Part shown: positions 9,072-17,860 of the stretch, in pieces | Position numbering within the stretch: position 1 is the stretch's first letter | How the letters are laid out: each line of letters begins with the position of its first letter | Source of the DNA: Stenotrophomonas sp. HITSZ_GD | GTDB taxonomy: Bacteria; Pseudomonadota; Gammaproteobacteria; Xanthomonadales; Xanthomonadaceae | Assembly: GCF_029543105.1 (NCBI RefSeq) | Contig: NZ_JARQXB010000011.1 | Span: 1 to 64,000, forward strand | Length of the DNA: 64,000 nucleotides | Reading direction: 5' to 3' | The notes under the pieces: model-generated | Databases searched by the model: none | Seen by the model: the letters and a program-made list of their open reading frames with translations, nothing else | Told to the model about the DNA's origin: nothing | Translations under genes and position numbers: made by a program

Positions 9072-12000
9072 TCAGGGAACTCCGGCGGCCGGCTGCGGCG
9101 GCGCGAGGACGGTATGGCGGGAAGTACGGCCGTGCACGACGCTGAACAGTACGGGCACGAAGACGAGGGTGGCGAAGGTGGCGCAGATCAGGCCGCCGAT
9201 CACGGCGCGGCCGAGCGGCGCGTTCTGCTCGCCGCCCTCGCCCATGCCCAGCGCCATGGGCATCATGCCGATGATCATCGCCAGCGCGGTCATCAGCACC
9301 GGGCGGAAGCGCACGAAGCCGGCATCCAGCGCGGCGGCGGTGGCGTCGCCCAGCTCGGCCAGGCGTTCGCGCGCGAAGCTCACCACCAGCACGCTGTTGG
9401 CCGTGGCCACGCCCATGCACATGATCGCGCCGGTCAACGCGGGCACGGACAAGGTGGTATCGGTGAGGAACAGCATCCACACGATGCCGGCCAGCGCGGC
9501 CGACAGCGCCGAGACGATCACCGCCGGGTCCAGCCAGGACTGGAAGTTCACCACGATCAACAGGTAGATCAGCACGATGGCGCCGAGCAGGCCGAACAGC
9601 AGGCCGGAAAACGCCTTGTTCATCGTCTGCACCTGGCCCATCAGCTCCACGTGCGCGCCCTTCGGCACCTGGTCGGCCGTCTCGGCCAGCAGCTGGCGGA
9701 TGTCGGCGGCGACCGCGGCCAGGTCGCGGTCCTCGGTGGCGGCGTGGATCTGCACCATCGGCTGGATGTTGTACTGGCTCACCAACGCGGCGGCGCTGCT
9801 GCGGGTCAGCGTGGCGACGCCGCCGAGCGTGGTTTCCGCCGGGCGCGTGCCGTTGCCGACCGGCAGGTTCTGCAACGCGGTCAGCGAATCCAGCGCGCGC
9901 TGCGGGGTCTGCATGACGATCGAATAGGTCACGCCATTGGCCGGGTTGAGCCAGAAGGTCGGGGCGACCTGGCTGCTGCCGGCGAGGTTGACCACCAGCG
10001 AGTTGGTGACGTCGCGGGTCGTCAGGCCGAGCTGTTGCGCCTGCGTGCGATCCAGGTCGACATTGAAGCGCGGTGCGCGCTGCGATTGCTGGATGCGCGC
10101 ATCGGCCACGCCCGGCACGCCGCGCAGCTTCTTCAGCAGCATCTGCGCGTAGGCGTAGTTGCCGTCGAGGTTGCCGCCGCGGATCTGGATGTCGATCGGC
10201 GCGGGCGCGCCGAAGTTGAGGATCTGGCTGACGATGTCCGCCGGCGGGAACGAGAACGTGGTGTCCGGGAAGCGCTTGGGCAGTTCGTCGCGCAGGCGGC
10301 GCACGTAGTCGGCGGTCGGCGGATGGCCTTCGCGCAGGGCGATCTGGAAGTCGCCGTCCTGCGGGCCCATCACGCCGGTGTTGTTGTAGGTGAGGTTGAT
10401 GGCGCTGGGCGGCAGGCCGATGTTGTCGACCATCGTCTCGATCTGCCCGGAAGGGATCACCTCGCGGATCGCCCGTTCGATCTGTGCGAAGCGCGCGGCG
10501 GTTTCCTCCACGCGCGTGCCGACCGGCACGCGCACGTGCATCAGCACCTGGCCCGAGTCCACCGAGGGGAAGAAGTTGGCGCCCAGGAAGGGCACCAGCC
10601 CGAACGAAGCGACCACCGCGACGGTGAAACCGATGATGAAGCCGCGCCGGTTGCCCAGCGCGGCGGCGAGCAGGCCGCGGTAGCCGTTGCGGAAGCGCTC
10701 GAAGCGCGCCTCGAAGCCGCGTTGCAGGCGCACCAGCGGGTTGCGCGAGGGCGGCAGCGCGGCGTCGTTGCCGTGCAGGTCGGTATGCGGCGCGTGCGGG
10801 CGCAGCAGGTACTTGGCCATCGTCGGCACCAGCGTGCGCGAGAGGATGAACGAGCACACCATCGCGAAGATCACCGCTTCGGCCATCGGCACGAACAGGT
10901 AGCGCGAGACGCCTTCCAGGAAGAACATCGGCACGAAGGCAATGCAGATGCACAGCAGCGAGACGAACGCCGGGGTAACGATCTGCTGCGCGCCATCGAG
11001 GATGGCCGTCTCCACGTCCTTGCCCTGCTCCAGGTGCCAGTTGACGTTCTCGATGGTCACCGTCGCATCGTCCACCAGGATGCCGATGGCCAGCGCCAGG
11101 CCGCCGAGGGTCATCAGGTTCAAGGTCTGGCCGATGGCCGACAGCGCGATGATCGACCCCATGATCGACAGCGGAATGGAGATGGCGATGATCACCGTCG
11201 AGCGCCAGCTGCCCAGGAACAGCAGGATCATGATGCTGGTCAGCGCCGCGGCGATGGCGCCTTCCAGCACCACGCCCTTGATCGCGGCGCGCACGAACAG
11301 CGACTGGTCGTTGATCGGCACGACCTTCAGCGCGTCCGGCAGGCCGGCCTTGATCTCCTCCAGCTTGGCGCGGATGCCGTCGACGATGGCCAGGGTGGAA
11401 GCCGAGCCATTCTTCAGCGTGGACATCAGCACCGAGCGGCCGCCATCCACGTGCACGATGTTGGTCTGCGGCGAGTTGCCATCGTGGACGTCGGCGACGT
11501 CGCGCAGGTAGACGGTCGTGCCGTCCACCTCCTTGACCGGGATGCGGCCGAGGTCCTCGATCGCCGAAGGCGCGCTGTTGAGCTGCAGGGTGTACTCGAA
11601 GTTGTCGATCTTCTGCGTGCCGATCGGCGTCAGCACGTTCTGCGCGGCCAGCGCGTTGGCGATGTCCTGCGCGGAGAGCCCGCGTGCCTGCAGGGCCTCC
11701 GGGCGCACGTCGACCTGCACCAGGCGCTGCTTGCCGCCGTAGGGCAACGGCAGTACGGCGCCGGGCACGGTGATCAGCTGCGTGCGCACCGAGTTGGTGG
11801 CGATATCCGACAGCTGCTGCTCGCCCAGGCCTTGGCCGGAAAGCGCCAGCTGCAGGATCGGCACGGTGGCGGCGTTGTAGTTGAGGATCACCGGCGGTTG
11901 GATGCCGGCGGGCATCTGCCGCAGGGCCAGCTGCGAGGAGGCGGTGATCTGCGCGTTCGCCACCGCGATGTCCACGCCCGGCTGGAAGTAGATCTTGATG

Positions 12001-12278
12001 ACGCTGATGCCGGGATAGGTGTTGGCCTCGATGTGCTCGACATCGTTGACCGTGGTGCTGAGCAGGCGCTGGAACTGCGAGGACACCCGGCCGGCCATCT
12101 CGTCGGGCGGCAGGCCGGTGTAGGTCCACGCCACCGCGATGACCGGGATGTCGATCTGCGGAAAGATGTCGGTGGGCGTGCGCAGCGCGGCGAGCACGCC
12201 GCCGATGAGGATCAGCACCGCCATCACCACGAAGGTGTAGGGCCGCCGCAGGGCGACCCGCACGGCTTGCATCAGCAT
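9072..12278 (-). CDS. RND family efflux pump permease
   Basis: The protein is 1068 residues, a normal size for the hydrophobe/amphiphile efflux group. It has the twelve-helix RND layout: helix 1 PYTFVVMAVLILIGGVLA, two large periplasmic loops, and helix 4 LGGLALAIGILVDDATVTIENV carrying the Asp pair used for proton relay. Late helices include GAIMCMGVATANSVLVV and GMMPMALGMG. The start is the ATG of MLMQAVRVALRRP; an upstream in-frame extension lacks family similarity. It is the first gene of a two-gene operon with its adaptor. Specificity cannot be read from sequence. Confidence 0.93.
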   Translation of the reverse strand: MLMQAVRVALRRPYTFVVMAVLILIGGVLAALRTPTDIFPQIDIPVIAVAWTYTGLPPDEMAGRVSSQFQRLLSTTVNDVEHIEANTYPGISVIKIYFQPGVDIAVANAQITASSQLALRQMPAGIQPPVILNYNAATVPILQLALSGQGLGEQQLSDIATNSVRTQLITVPGAVLPLPYGGKQRLVQVDVRPEALQARGLSAQDIANALAAQNVLTPIGTQKIDNFEYTLQLNSAPSAIEDLGRIPVKEVDGTTVYLRDVADVHDGNSPQTNIVHVDGGRSVLMSTLKNGSASTLAIVDGIRAKLEEIKAGLPDALKVVPINDQSLFVRAAIKGVVLEGAIAAALTSIMILLFLGSWRSTVIIAISIPLSIMGSIIALSAIGQTLNLMTLGGLALAIGILVDDATVTIENVNWHLEQGKDVETAILDGAQQIVTPAFVSLLCICIAFVPMFFLEGVSRYLFVPMAEAVIFAMVCSFILSRTLVPTMAKYLLRPHAPHTDLHGNDAALPPSRNPLVRLQRGFEARFERFRNGYRGLLAAALGNRRGFIIGFTVAVVASFGLVPFLGANFFPSVDSGQVLMHVRVPVGTRVEETAARFAQIERAIREVIPSGQIETMVDNIGLPPSAINLTYNNTGVMGPQDGDFQIALREGHPPTADYVRRLRDELPKRFPDTTFSFPPADIVSQILNFGAPAPIDIQIRGGNLDGNYAYAQMLLKKLRGVPGVADARIQQSQRAPRFNVDLDRTQAQQLGLTTRDVTNSLVVNLAGSSQVAPTFWLNPANGVTYSIVMQTPQRALDSLTALQNLPVGNGTRPAETTLGGVATLTRSSAAALVSQYNIQPMVQIHAATEDRDLAAVAADIRQLLAETADQVPKGAHVELMGQVQTMNKAFSGLLFGLLGAIVLIYLLIVVNFQSWLDPAVIVSALSAALAGIVWMLFLTDTTLSVPALTGAIMCMGVATANSVLVVSFARERLAELGDATAAALDAGFVRFRPVLMTALAMIIGMMPMALGMGEGGEQNAPLGRAVIGGLICATFATLVFVPVLFSVVHGRTSRHTVLAPPQPAAGVP

Positions 12279-12745
12279 GCGGCCACCCCGGACGGGACGG
12301 CGGCGCACCCACGCAGGCGCGGGCAAGTCAGGAACGAAACGGGCATGTGGGGGAGAACTCTGCATTCCCGCCATCGACCCGAAAGGCGATGGCGAGCGGT
12401 GGGGGTTTCAGGTCCAGGCCGGCAGGCGAACCTGCCGGGTGCCGCGAACAGCCGCAGACGCGCCTTCCCGGCGCGCCGTCCCGCCAATTTAGCGGGACGC
12501 AGTGCTGCGATTACATAGCTTCCATGGAACGAGGCGATGAGCCAGATTCATCAATGCGCATGAGTACGCCCGTGACCGCCCCGGACACCCGTCCTGAAAG
12601 TCATGGTCGGCCGGCGGGGCGCCATGCCGCCGCACTCGGCAAAGCGCGGCGCGGCGGTTTGTCAGGCTGGCGCACGTCGCCCCCCCCTGGGCCGCGCCCC
12701 GCGCCGGTCGGCTAGAGTGGCGCCCTTCTCCCCGCCCCGTGTGCC
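12279..12745. other. Intergenic region between the RND operon and the DUF3228 gene
   Basis: This 467-base divergent spacer holds no open frame I can support. It contains a compact hairpin, CCGGCAGG-CGAA-CCTGCCGG at 12419-12438, and an AT-richer patch around 12485-12520 where the RND promoter may lie. I could not fit convincing -35 and -10 boxes, and no regulator gene for the pump is present. Confidence 0.5.
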
Positions 12746-13303
12746 ATGTCCATCGTCCTCACGCCCTTCGCCCGCACCCGCCTGTTCCCGCGCGAGGCGC
12801 GCCGCAATACCGTGCAGGACTGCACGCCCGAGCAGTTCGAGCGCCATCTCAACGACCACGCGCCGTTGCGGGTGCTCGACGGCTACGCGCCGTTCTGCAA
12901 GCTGCACGTGCATGCGAACTGGACCTCCACGCGCTGCCTCACCGTGCCCATCACCGAGGCCAACCGCCACCAGCTGCGTTCGGGCTACGAGGCACGCAGC
13001 CGCGAGGAATTGCCGGTGCTGGTGCGCTGGTTCGAAGGCGTGCAGGCGCCGCGCGCGAACTACCTGCTGCCCATCCTCTACAGCCGCGAGCAGCTGGCGC
13101 GCGAGGGCTCGCCGATCGACGCCGACTGGGGCGTGGTGGGCTGCCTGTACACGGCCGAGCCGGAGGAGATCCCGATGGCGCCAATCACCATGATGCGCAA
13201 CGCGCTCGGCGTGGAGGAAGGCGGATCGGGCGTGCCGCTGGACCGCGACGCCTACCGCCGCGCCGTGGCGTTCTGGGAAGCCAACGCCAACTGGCGCCCC
13301 TGA
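12746..13303 (+). CDS. DUF3228 family protein
   Basis: A 185-residue soluble protein of unknown function. The C-terminal block MMRNALGVEEGGSGVPLDR is the part I recognise as typical of DUF3228, a family also found in plants and other proteobacteria. The protein keeps several His and Cys residues in the central FCKLHVHANWTSTRC segment that could bind metal; that is speculation. It stands alone on the plus strand, convergent with the stressosome operon with a seven-base gap. No signal peptide or membrane segment. Confidence 0.75.
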   Translation: MSIVLTPFARTRLFPREARRNTVQDCTPEQFERHLNDHAPLRVLDGYAPFCKLHVHANWTSTRCLTVPITEANRHQLRSGYEARSREELPVLVRWFEGVQAPRANYLLPILYSREQLAREGSPIDADWGVVGCLYTAEPEEIPMAPITMMRNALGVEEGGSGVPLDRDAYRRAVAFWEANANWRP

Positions 13304-13310
13304 GCGGGGC

Positions 13311-15245
13311 TCACACCAGCATCTGCCGCACCTTGTGCAGCAGCTCGTCCAGGCTGAAGGGCTTGGGCAGCAGGGCCATGCCGTGGTCGAGGAATTCCTG
13401 CCGCTGCGCCGCGCCCTCGGTATAGCCAGTGATGAAAAGCACCGGCAAGGCCGGGCGCAGTTCGCGCGCGGCATCGGCCAGCGCGCGCCCGTTCATGCCG
13501 GGCAGCCCGACGTCGGACAGCAGCAGGTCGATGTGCGCGTCGGCACGCAGCTCGTACAGGGCATCATCGGCGTTGGCGGCGTCCACCACCTGGTAGCCGG
13601 CCTCCTGCAGCACCTCGCGCACCATCAGCCGCACCACGTCGGTGTCATCGACCAGCAGCACGCGCTCGGACTTCCCGCGCGGTGCGCGCGAGGGCAGCGG
13701 AGCGGGCACCGGCTGCGGCGATTCGCCCTGCGGCAGCAGCAGCTCGACCTCGGTTCCATGGCCCGGCTCGCTGACGATGCGTACCAGGCCGCCGGACTGC
13801 CGCGCGAACCCGTAGGTCATCGACAACCCCAACCCGGTGCCCTCGCCCTGCGGCTTAGTGGTGAAGAACGGCTCGAATACCTTGGCCAACACCTCCGGCG
13901 GGATGCCCACGCCGTTGTCGATGACCTTGATGCTCACGTAGGTGCCATCGGCCAGATCGGCCTCGCGGCGGCTTTCGAGCAGTTCGCCGCGGATGCGCAC
14001 CGCGCCCTCCCCGCCCAGCGCATCGCGGGCGTTGATGACCAGGTTGAGCATGACGTTCTCGAACTGGTTGGGATCGGCGATGGCCACCAGCGGCTCGTCG
14101 CCCAGCTCGAATTCCAGCTCGATGTTCTCGCCGATCGAGCGCCGCAGCATGTCCTCCAGCGAACGCACGCGCTCACCCACGTTGAACGGCTGCGGGTCGA
14201 GCGACTGCTTGCGCGCGAAGGCGAGCATGCGCTGGGTCAGCGCCGCGGCGCGATGCGCCGAGCTGCTGGCGATCTCTGTATAGCGCGGCACCTTCTCCAG
14301 CCGGTTGCCTTCCACCGACACGGCGATCATGTCCAGCGCCGAGATGATGCTGGTCAACAGGTTGTTGAAATCGTGGGCGATGCCGCCCGTGAGCTTGCCC
14401 AGCGAATCCATTTTCTGGGCCTGCATCAGTTCGGCTTCCGTGCGCTCGCGCTCGGCGATCTGGTGGGCCAGTTCGCTGGTGGCGCTGTCCATCTCCTGGC
14501 GATGCGCGCGCTCGCGCTGGTGCTGCTCGGTGACATCCTCGACGAAGAGCATGCCCATGTCGGGGTCCCGATACGGCGTCAGGCGCCACTCGGTCATGCG
14601 CACGCCCGTGGGCGTGCCCAGGGCCAGGGTGCCTTTCCAGCGCTGCTGGCGGGCCAGCGCCAGGCGCAGCTGCGCCAGCGTGTCGGGCTGCCCGCCGAAT
14701 CGGGTCTCCAGCGCGCCGGAGAGGTCCACATCGCCCAGCAGCTTGCCGAAAGCGGCGTTGGCATCGTGCACGCACAGCGCCGAATCGACCACGGCGATCG
14801 GCGCGCCGATGTGCTCGAATATCTCGCGAAAGCGTGCCTCGCTCGCGCGCAAGGCCTCCTCGGTGCGGCGCACGCGCAGCAAGGTGCGCAGCGTGGCGAG
14901 CAGCACGTCGGGGTCGACGGGATGGATGAGATAGGCGTCGGCGCCGGCGTCCAGGCCGGTGATCAGGTCGCCCGTGGCAATCGAGGCGGCCGATACGTGC
15001 ACCACCGGCAACAGGCGGGTGCGCGCGTCCTCGCGCAGCTGGCGCACCACGTCGAAACCGCTCATGTCCGGCAGGTTGACGTCCAGCACCACGGCTGCGA
15101 ATTCCCCGCCCATCAACCGGGCCAGGCCATCGCCGCCGGTCTCGGCTTCCTCCACGCTGAAGCGGTGGTGTTCCAGTACGCGCCGCACCGAGTAGCGCGT
15201 GGCGGCGTTGTCGTCCACCACCAGGATGCGGTTGCTATTCGGCAT
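13311..15245 (-). CDS. Hybrid sensor histidine kinase with N- and C-terminal receiver domains
   Basis: A 644-residue cytoplasmic signalling protein. Residues 1-125 form a receiver (acid pair Asp11-Asp12, phosphoacceptor Asp55, LDVNLPD). About 135-245 is a PAS sensor, and 280-345 is a dimerisation/phosphoacceptor domain with His291 in GGIAHDFNNLLT. About 390-505 is the ATPase (DPNQFENVMLNLVINARDAL, DNGVGIPP, GTGLGLSM), and 528-644 is a second receiver with Asp578. No DNA-binding or enzymatic output domain is present. It is the last gene of the RsbR/S/T operon and overlaps the preceding kinase by 11 bases, so it probably takes signal from that kinase through its first receiver. Confidence 0.92.
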   Translation of the reverse strand: MPNSNRILVVDDNAATRYSVRRVLEHHRFSVEEAETGGDGLARLMGGEFAAVVLDVNLPDMSGFDVVRQLREDARTRLLPVVHVSAASIATGDLITGLDAGADAYLIHPVDPDVLLATLRTLLRVRRTEEALRASEARFREIFEHIGAPIAVVDSALCVHDANAAFGKLLGDVDLSGALETRFGGQPDTLAQLRLALARQQRWKGTLALGTPTGVRMTEWRLTPYRDPDMGMLFVEDVTEQHQRERAHRQEMDSATSELAHQIAERERTEAELMQAQKMDSLGKLTGGIAHDFNNLLTSIISALDMIAVSVEGNRLEKVPRYTEIASSSAHRAAALTQRMLAFARKQSLDPQPFNVGERVRSLEDMLRRSIGENIELEFELGDEPLVAIADPNQFENVMLNLVINARDALGGEGAVRIRGELLESRREADLADGTYVSIKVIDNGVGIPPEVLAKVFEPFFTTKPQGEGTGLGLSMTYGFARQSGGLVRIVSEPGHGTEVELLLPQGESPQPVPAPLPSRAPRGKSERVLLVDDTDVVRLMVREVLQEAGYQVVDAANADDALYELRADAHIDLLLSDVGLPGMNGRALADAARELRPALPVLFITGYTEGAAQRQEFLDHGMALLPKPFSLDELLHKVRQMLV

Positions 15246-16095
15246 CGGTCGCCCCCTCGTCCAGTTTCAGCGGCAGGATCACGAAGAACTCCGACCCTTC
15301 GCCCACCACGCTGTGCACGCCGACCCGGCCACCCAGCAACTCGGCGAAGCGCTTGCACAGCGACAGCCCCAGGCCGGTGCCGCGCAAGCGCTTCTGCAGC
15401 GGCGTATCGACCTGGACGAAATCCTCGAACAGGGTGGACTGCAGTTCCTCGGGGATGCCGATGCCGGTGTCGTGCACACTGAAGCGCACCTCGCCCTCGT
15501 TCTCCGGGCCCGCCGATACCCGCACATGGCCGTTCTGGGTGAACTTGAGCGCGTTGGAAATGAAGTTGCGCAGGATCTGCGCCAGTTTCTTGTCGTCGGT
15601 GTAGAGCATCGGCAGGGCCGGCGGGTCCTCGAAGACCAGGTCCACGTGGTTGCCCTCCACCAGCGGGCGGAACATGCCGCGCAGCGCGGAGAACAGGTCC
15701 ATCAGGTCGAACCAGGCCGGCGAGATGCTGATGCGCCCGGCTTCGATCTTGGCCAGGTCCAGCAGGTCGTCCACCATTTCGCGCAACTCGCGCGCCGCCG
15801 CGCTGACGAACTTCACCTGCCGGCGCTGCTCGTCGGTCAGCGGGCCGTCCATGCCGTCTTCCAGCAGGCGCGTCATGCTCAGGATGGAGCCCAGCGGCGT
15901 GCGGAATTCGTGGCTCATGTAGGACAGGAACCGGCTCTTGAGCTCGGAGACCTCGCGCAACTGTTCGGCCTGCTGGTCCAGCTCGGCGTACAGCGCGAGC
16001 ACCCCCTGGTTGGTCTCGTCCAGCTCCGCGCGCAGGGCGTTGTTCTCCTCGCGCAGGGATTGCAGGTCCAGTGCAGGATTTTCGCTGGCACTCAT
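15235..16095 (-). CDS. Soluble sensor histidine kinase of the stressosome operon
   Basis: A 286-residue kinase without membrane segments. An N-terminal coiled coil (residues 12-55, rich in Leu, Glu and Gln) leads into FLSYMSHEFRTPLGS with phosphoacceptor His62. The ATPase domain follows with KLAQILRNFISNALKFT, DTGIGIPE and GTGLGLSLCKRFAE. The upstream gene stops at TGATG, so translation is coupled; the ATG at 16095 is chosen, with a GTG one codon earlier possible. With no sensor domain of its own, it likely reads the partner-switching proteins encoded upstream. The hybrid kinase gene overlaps its 3' end. Confidence 0.9.
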   Translation of the reverse strand: MSASENPALDLQSLREENNALRAELDETNQGVLALYAELDQQAEQLREVSELKSRFLSYMSHEFRTPLGSILSMTRLLEDGMDGPLTDEQRRQVKFVSAAARELREMVDDLLDLAKIEAGRISISPAWFDLMDLFSALRGMFRPLVEGNHVDLVFEDPPALPMLYTDDKKLAQILRNFISNALKFTQNGHVRVSAGPENEGEVRFSVHDTGIGIPEELQSTLFEDFVQVDTPLQKRLRGTGLGLSLCKRFAELLGGRVGVHSVVGEGSEFFVILPLKLDEGATDAE

Positions 16096-17108
16096 CACAA
16101 GGCTCCGAGGCGGACGACGAGGATGCCGGCGTCGTCACGGCCACGATCGAAATCGCGCTGCAGGACCGCGGCCACCAGTGCCGGATGGCGCTGGATCAGG
16201 CCGGGGTAGTCCCGCAAGCTCCAGCGTGCCTGCAGGCCATCGCTGTGCATCACCAGCAGATTGCCGGGTTGCACGTGAAGATCGAATGTCTGCGCCTTGC
16301 GGTATTGCACGCCCACGATGCCGGGGTGCGATGCCAGCCCCCGCGCGCCGTTGAGGTCGCACACGCTGGCGGCGATGTTGCCGATACCGGAAAACCTGAG
16401 CATCCCGCTCTGGACATCCAGGCAGGCCACCGCCGCCGCGCCGCCGCGGGTACCGGACATGGCGCCGTGCAGGCGGGCCAGCAGGTCGGCCGGCGCGAGC
16501 GGGCCGGCCTGGGCGGCGGCGGCGGCGCCGGCGTTGGCCGCCTCGGTCGCCGGCACGCCATGGCCCAGGCCGTCAATCAAGGTGGCGGCCAGCCGCTGCC
16601 CGTCGAAGGCCAGGTGCCAGGCATCGCCGCAGGCCACTTCGTGGCGCGTGGGCAGGCGCAGTGCGCCGTAGGCCAGGTCGGCGTCGCGCGGAGCGTTCTC
16701 GGCATGGATCCGCGCCAGCACGATGGCGCCGCGCTCGTCGGACCATACGTCCAGCGCCGCCGCCTGGCGCTGGATCGCGCCCAGCCCCAGGCCCTGCGTG
16801 CCGCCGGTGGAGTAGCCATCCGGCAGGCATTGCGCAAGGCTGAAGCCCGGGCCGCGATCCACCGCGCACAGCTCCACGCCCTGCGCATGGCGGCCTTGCA
16901 CCAGCGACAGGTGCATGAGCCCACCGCGCCCGTGCTTGAGCATGTTGGTGGCCAGCTCCGTGGCGGCCAGCGCGACGCGGCCCACGTCCGTCTCGTCGAA
17001 TCCGCACACTTCGGCCAGCGCCGTCGCTTCGCGCCGTGCCTGCCCGACCTGGGTGGTTTCCTCGACCGGCACGCGACGGGTCACGTGGCCGGAGAAATTC
17101 ACGTCCAT
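16095..17108 (-). CDS. Fused anti-sigma-type ATPase and SpoIIE phosphatase (RsbX-like)
   Basis: A 337-residue two-domain protein. Residues 1-140 are an RsbT/RsbW-like ATPase fold (N box ATELATN with Glu51 and Asn55, DRGPGF at 84-89, GGTQGLGLG at 102-110). The remainder is a PP2C/SpoIIE phosphatase with GDAW at 161-164, DGLGHG at 179-184 and SDGLQ near the C-terminus supplying metal-binding Asp residues. In known stressosomes RsbX dephosphorylates RsbR and RsbS to reset the complex; that role is inferred here from position after RsbR, RsbS and RsbT. The fusion of kinase-like and phosphatase halves is notable. It overlaps rsbT by ten bases. Confidence 0.85.
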   Translation of the reverse strand: MDVNFSGHVTRRVPVEETTQVGQARREATALAEVCGFDETDVGRVALAATELATNMLKHGRGGLMHLSLVQGRHAQGVELCAVDRGPGFSLAQCLPDGYSTGGTQGLGLGAIQRQAAALDVWSDERGAIVLARIHAENAPRDADLAYGALRLPTRHEVACGDAWHLAFDGQRLAATLIDGLGHGVPATEAANAGAAAAAQAGPLAPADLLARLHGAMSGTRGGAAAVACLDVQSGMLRFSGIGNIAASVCDLNGARGLASHPGIVGVQYRKAQTFDLHVQPGNLLVMHSDGLQARWSLRDYPGLIQRHPALVAAVLQRDFDRGRDDAGILVVRLGAL

Positions 17109-17500
17109 TTGGTGATCGTGACCCGCGTGCCGGTGCCGGGCGCGCTGTCCAGCACGAACTCGTCCACCAGGCGGCGCGAGCCGGACAGGCCCAGGCCCAT
17201 GCCCTTGCCGGAGGTCCAGCCGTCGGTCAGCGCCTGCTCGACATCGGCGATGCCCGGGCCCTGGTCCACGAACGCCAGCCGCACGCCACGGCGCAGGCCC
17301 TGCTGGAGGACTTCCCACTGCATCTCGCCGCCGCCGCCGTAGATCACCGTGTTGCGCGCCAGCTCGCTGGCCGCGGTGACCAGCTTGGTCTGGTCGACGA
17401 GCCGCAGGCCCTGGGCCACGGCCAGCTGGCGCACGGTCTGGCGCGCCAGCACGACGTCCTGTTCGACGCGGATCGCTTGGGATCCACTGGATGTGGTCAT
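17099..17500 (-). CDS. rsbT: RsbT-like switch kinase
   Basis: A 133-residue GHKL ATPase that in Bacillus phosphorylates RsbR and RsbS on Ser/Thr and, once released from the stressosome, activates a downstream partner. The N box has Glu46 and Asn50 (ASELARN), the G1 box is DQGPGI starting at Asp79, and the G2 box is GKGMGLGLSG from 98. Full length for the family. It overlaps rsbS by four bases (ATGA). The usual RsbT target, the RsbU phosphatase, is not present in the operon, so its partner here may be the fused phosphatase or the histidine kinase. Confidence 0.9.
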   Translation of the reverse strand: MTTSSGSQAIRVEQDVVLARQTVRQLAVAQGLRLVDQTKLVTAASELARNTVIYGGGGEMQWEVLQQGLRRGVRLAFVDQGPGIADVEQALTDGWTSGKGMGLGLSGSRRLVDEFVLDSAPGTGTRVTITKWT

Positions 17501-17859
17501 GGTGTGGCTTCGGTCTGCTGAAGCAGCTTCATGCCCCGCTCGACGTTGAGCGCGGTGCGCACGCCGGTGAGGTTGAGTCCCAGCTCGACCAGCGTGATCG
17601 CCACCGCCGGCTGCATGCCCACCACCACGGTGGTCGCATCCATGATCCGCGCCAGCGCGGAGATGGTGGCGATCATGCGACCGATGAACGAGTCGACGAT
17701 ATCGAGTGCGGAAATGTCGATCAGCACGCCGCGCGCCGAGGTGGCCTGGATTTTCTCGGTGAGGTCGTCCTGCAGGGTCAATGCGAGCTGGTCGTGCATG
17801 TCGACCTGGATGGTGACCAACAGCAGGTCACCCATCCGCAGGATGGGAATGCGGTCCAT
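17497..17859 (-). CDS. rsbS: RsbS-like STAS-domain stressosome scaffold
   Basis: A 120-residue single STAS domain. The motif DISALDIVDSFIGR places Ser57 exactly where Bacillus RsbS carries its phosphorylated Ser59, so partner switching by RsbT should be retained. In the known system RsbS and RsbR form a large cytoplasmic shell that sequesters RsbT until stress. It lies between rsbR (one-base gap) and rsbT (four-base overlap), giving the canonical R-S-T order. Confidence 0.92.
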   Translation of the reverse strand: MDRIPILRMGDLLLVTIQVDMHDQLALTLQDDLTEKIQATSARGVLIDISALDIVDSFIGRMIATISALARIMDATTVVVGMQPAVAITLVELGLNLTGVRTALNVERGMKLLQQTEATP

Positions 17860-17860
17860 G

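Noticed and set aside
9114-12518. A very long open frame on the plus strand opposite the RND pump gene
   Set aside because: Its product is rich in His, Arg, Gly and Gln with no domain and mirrors the third-position GC bias of the real gene on the other strand.
12347-12715. A possible small gene in the spacer upstream of the DUF3228 gene
   Set aside because: No ribosome site, composition follows base bias, and no family resemblance.
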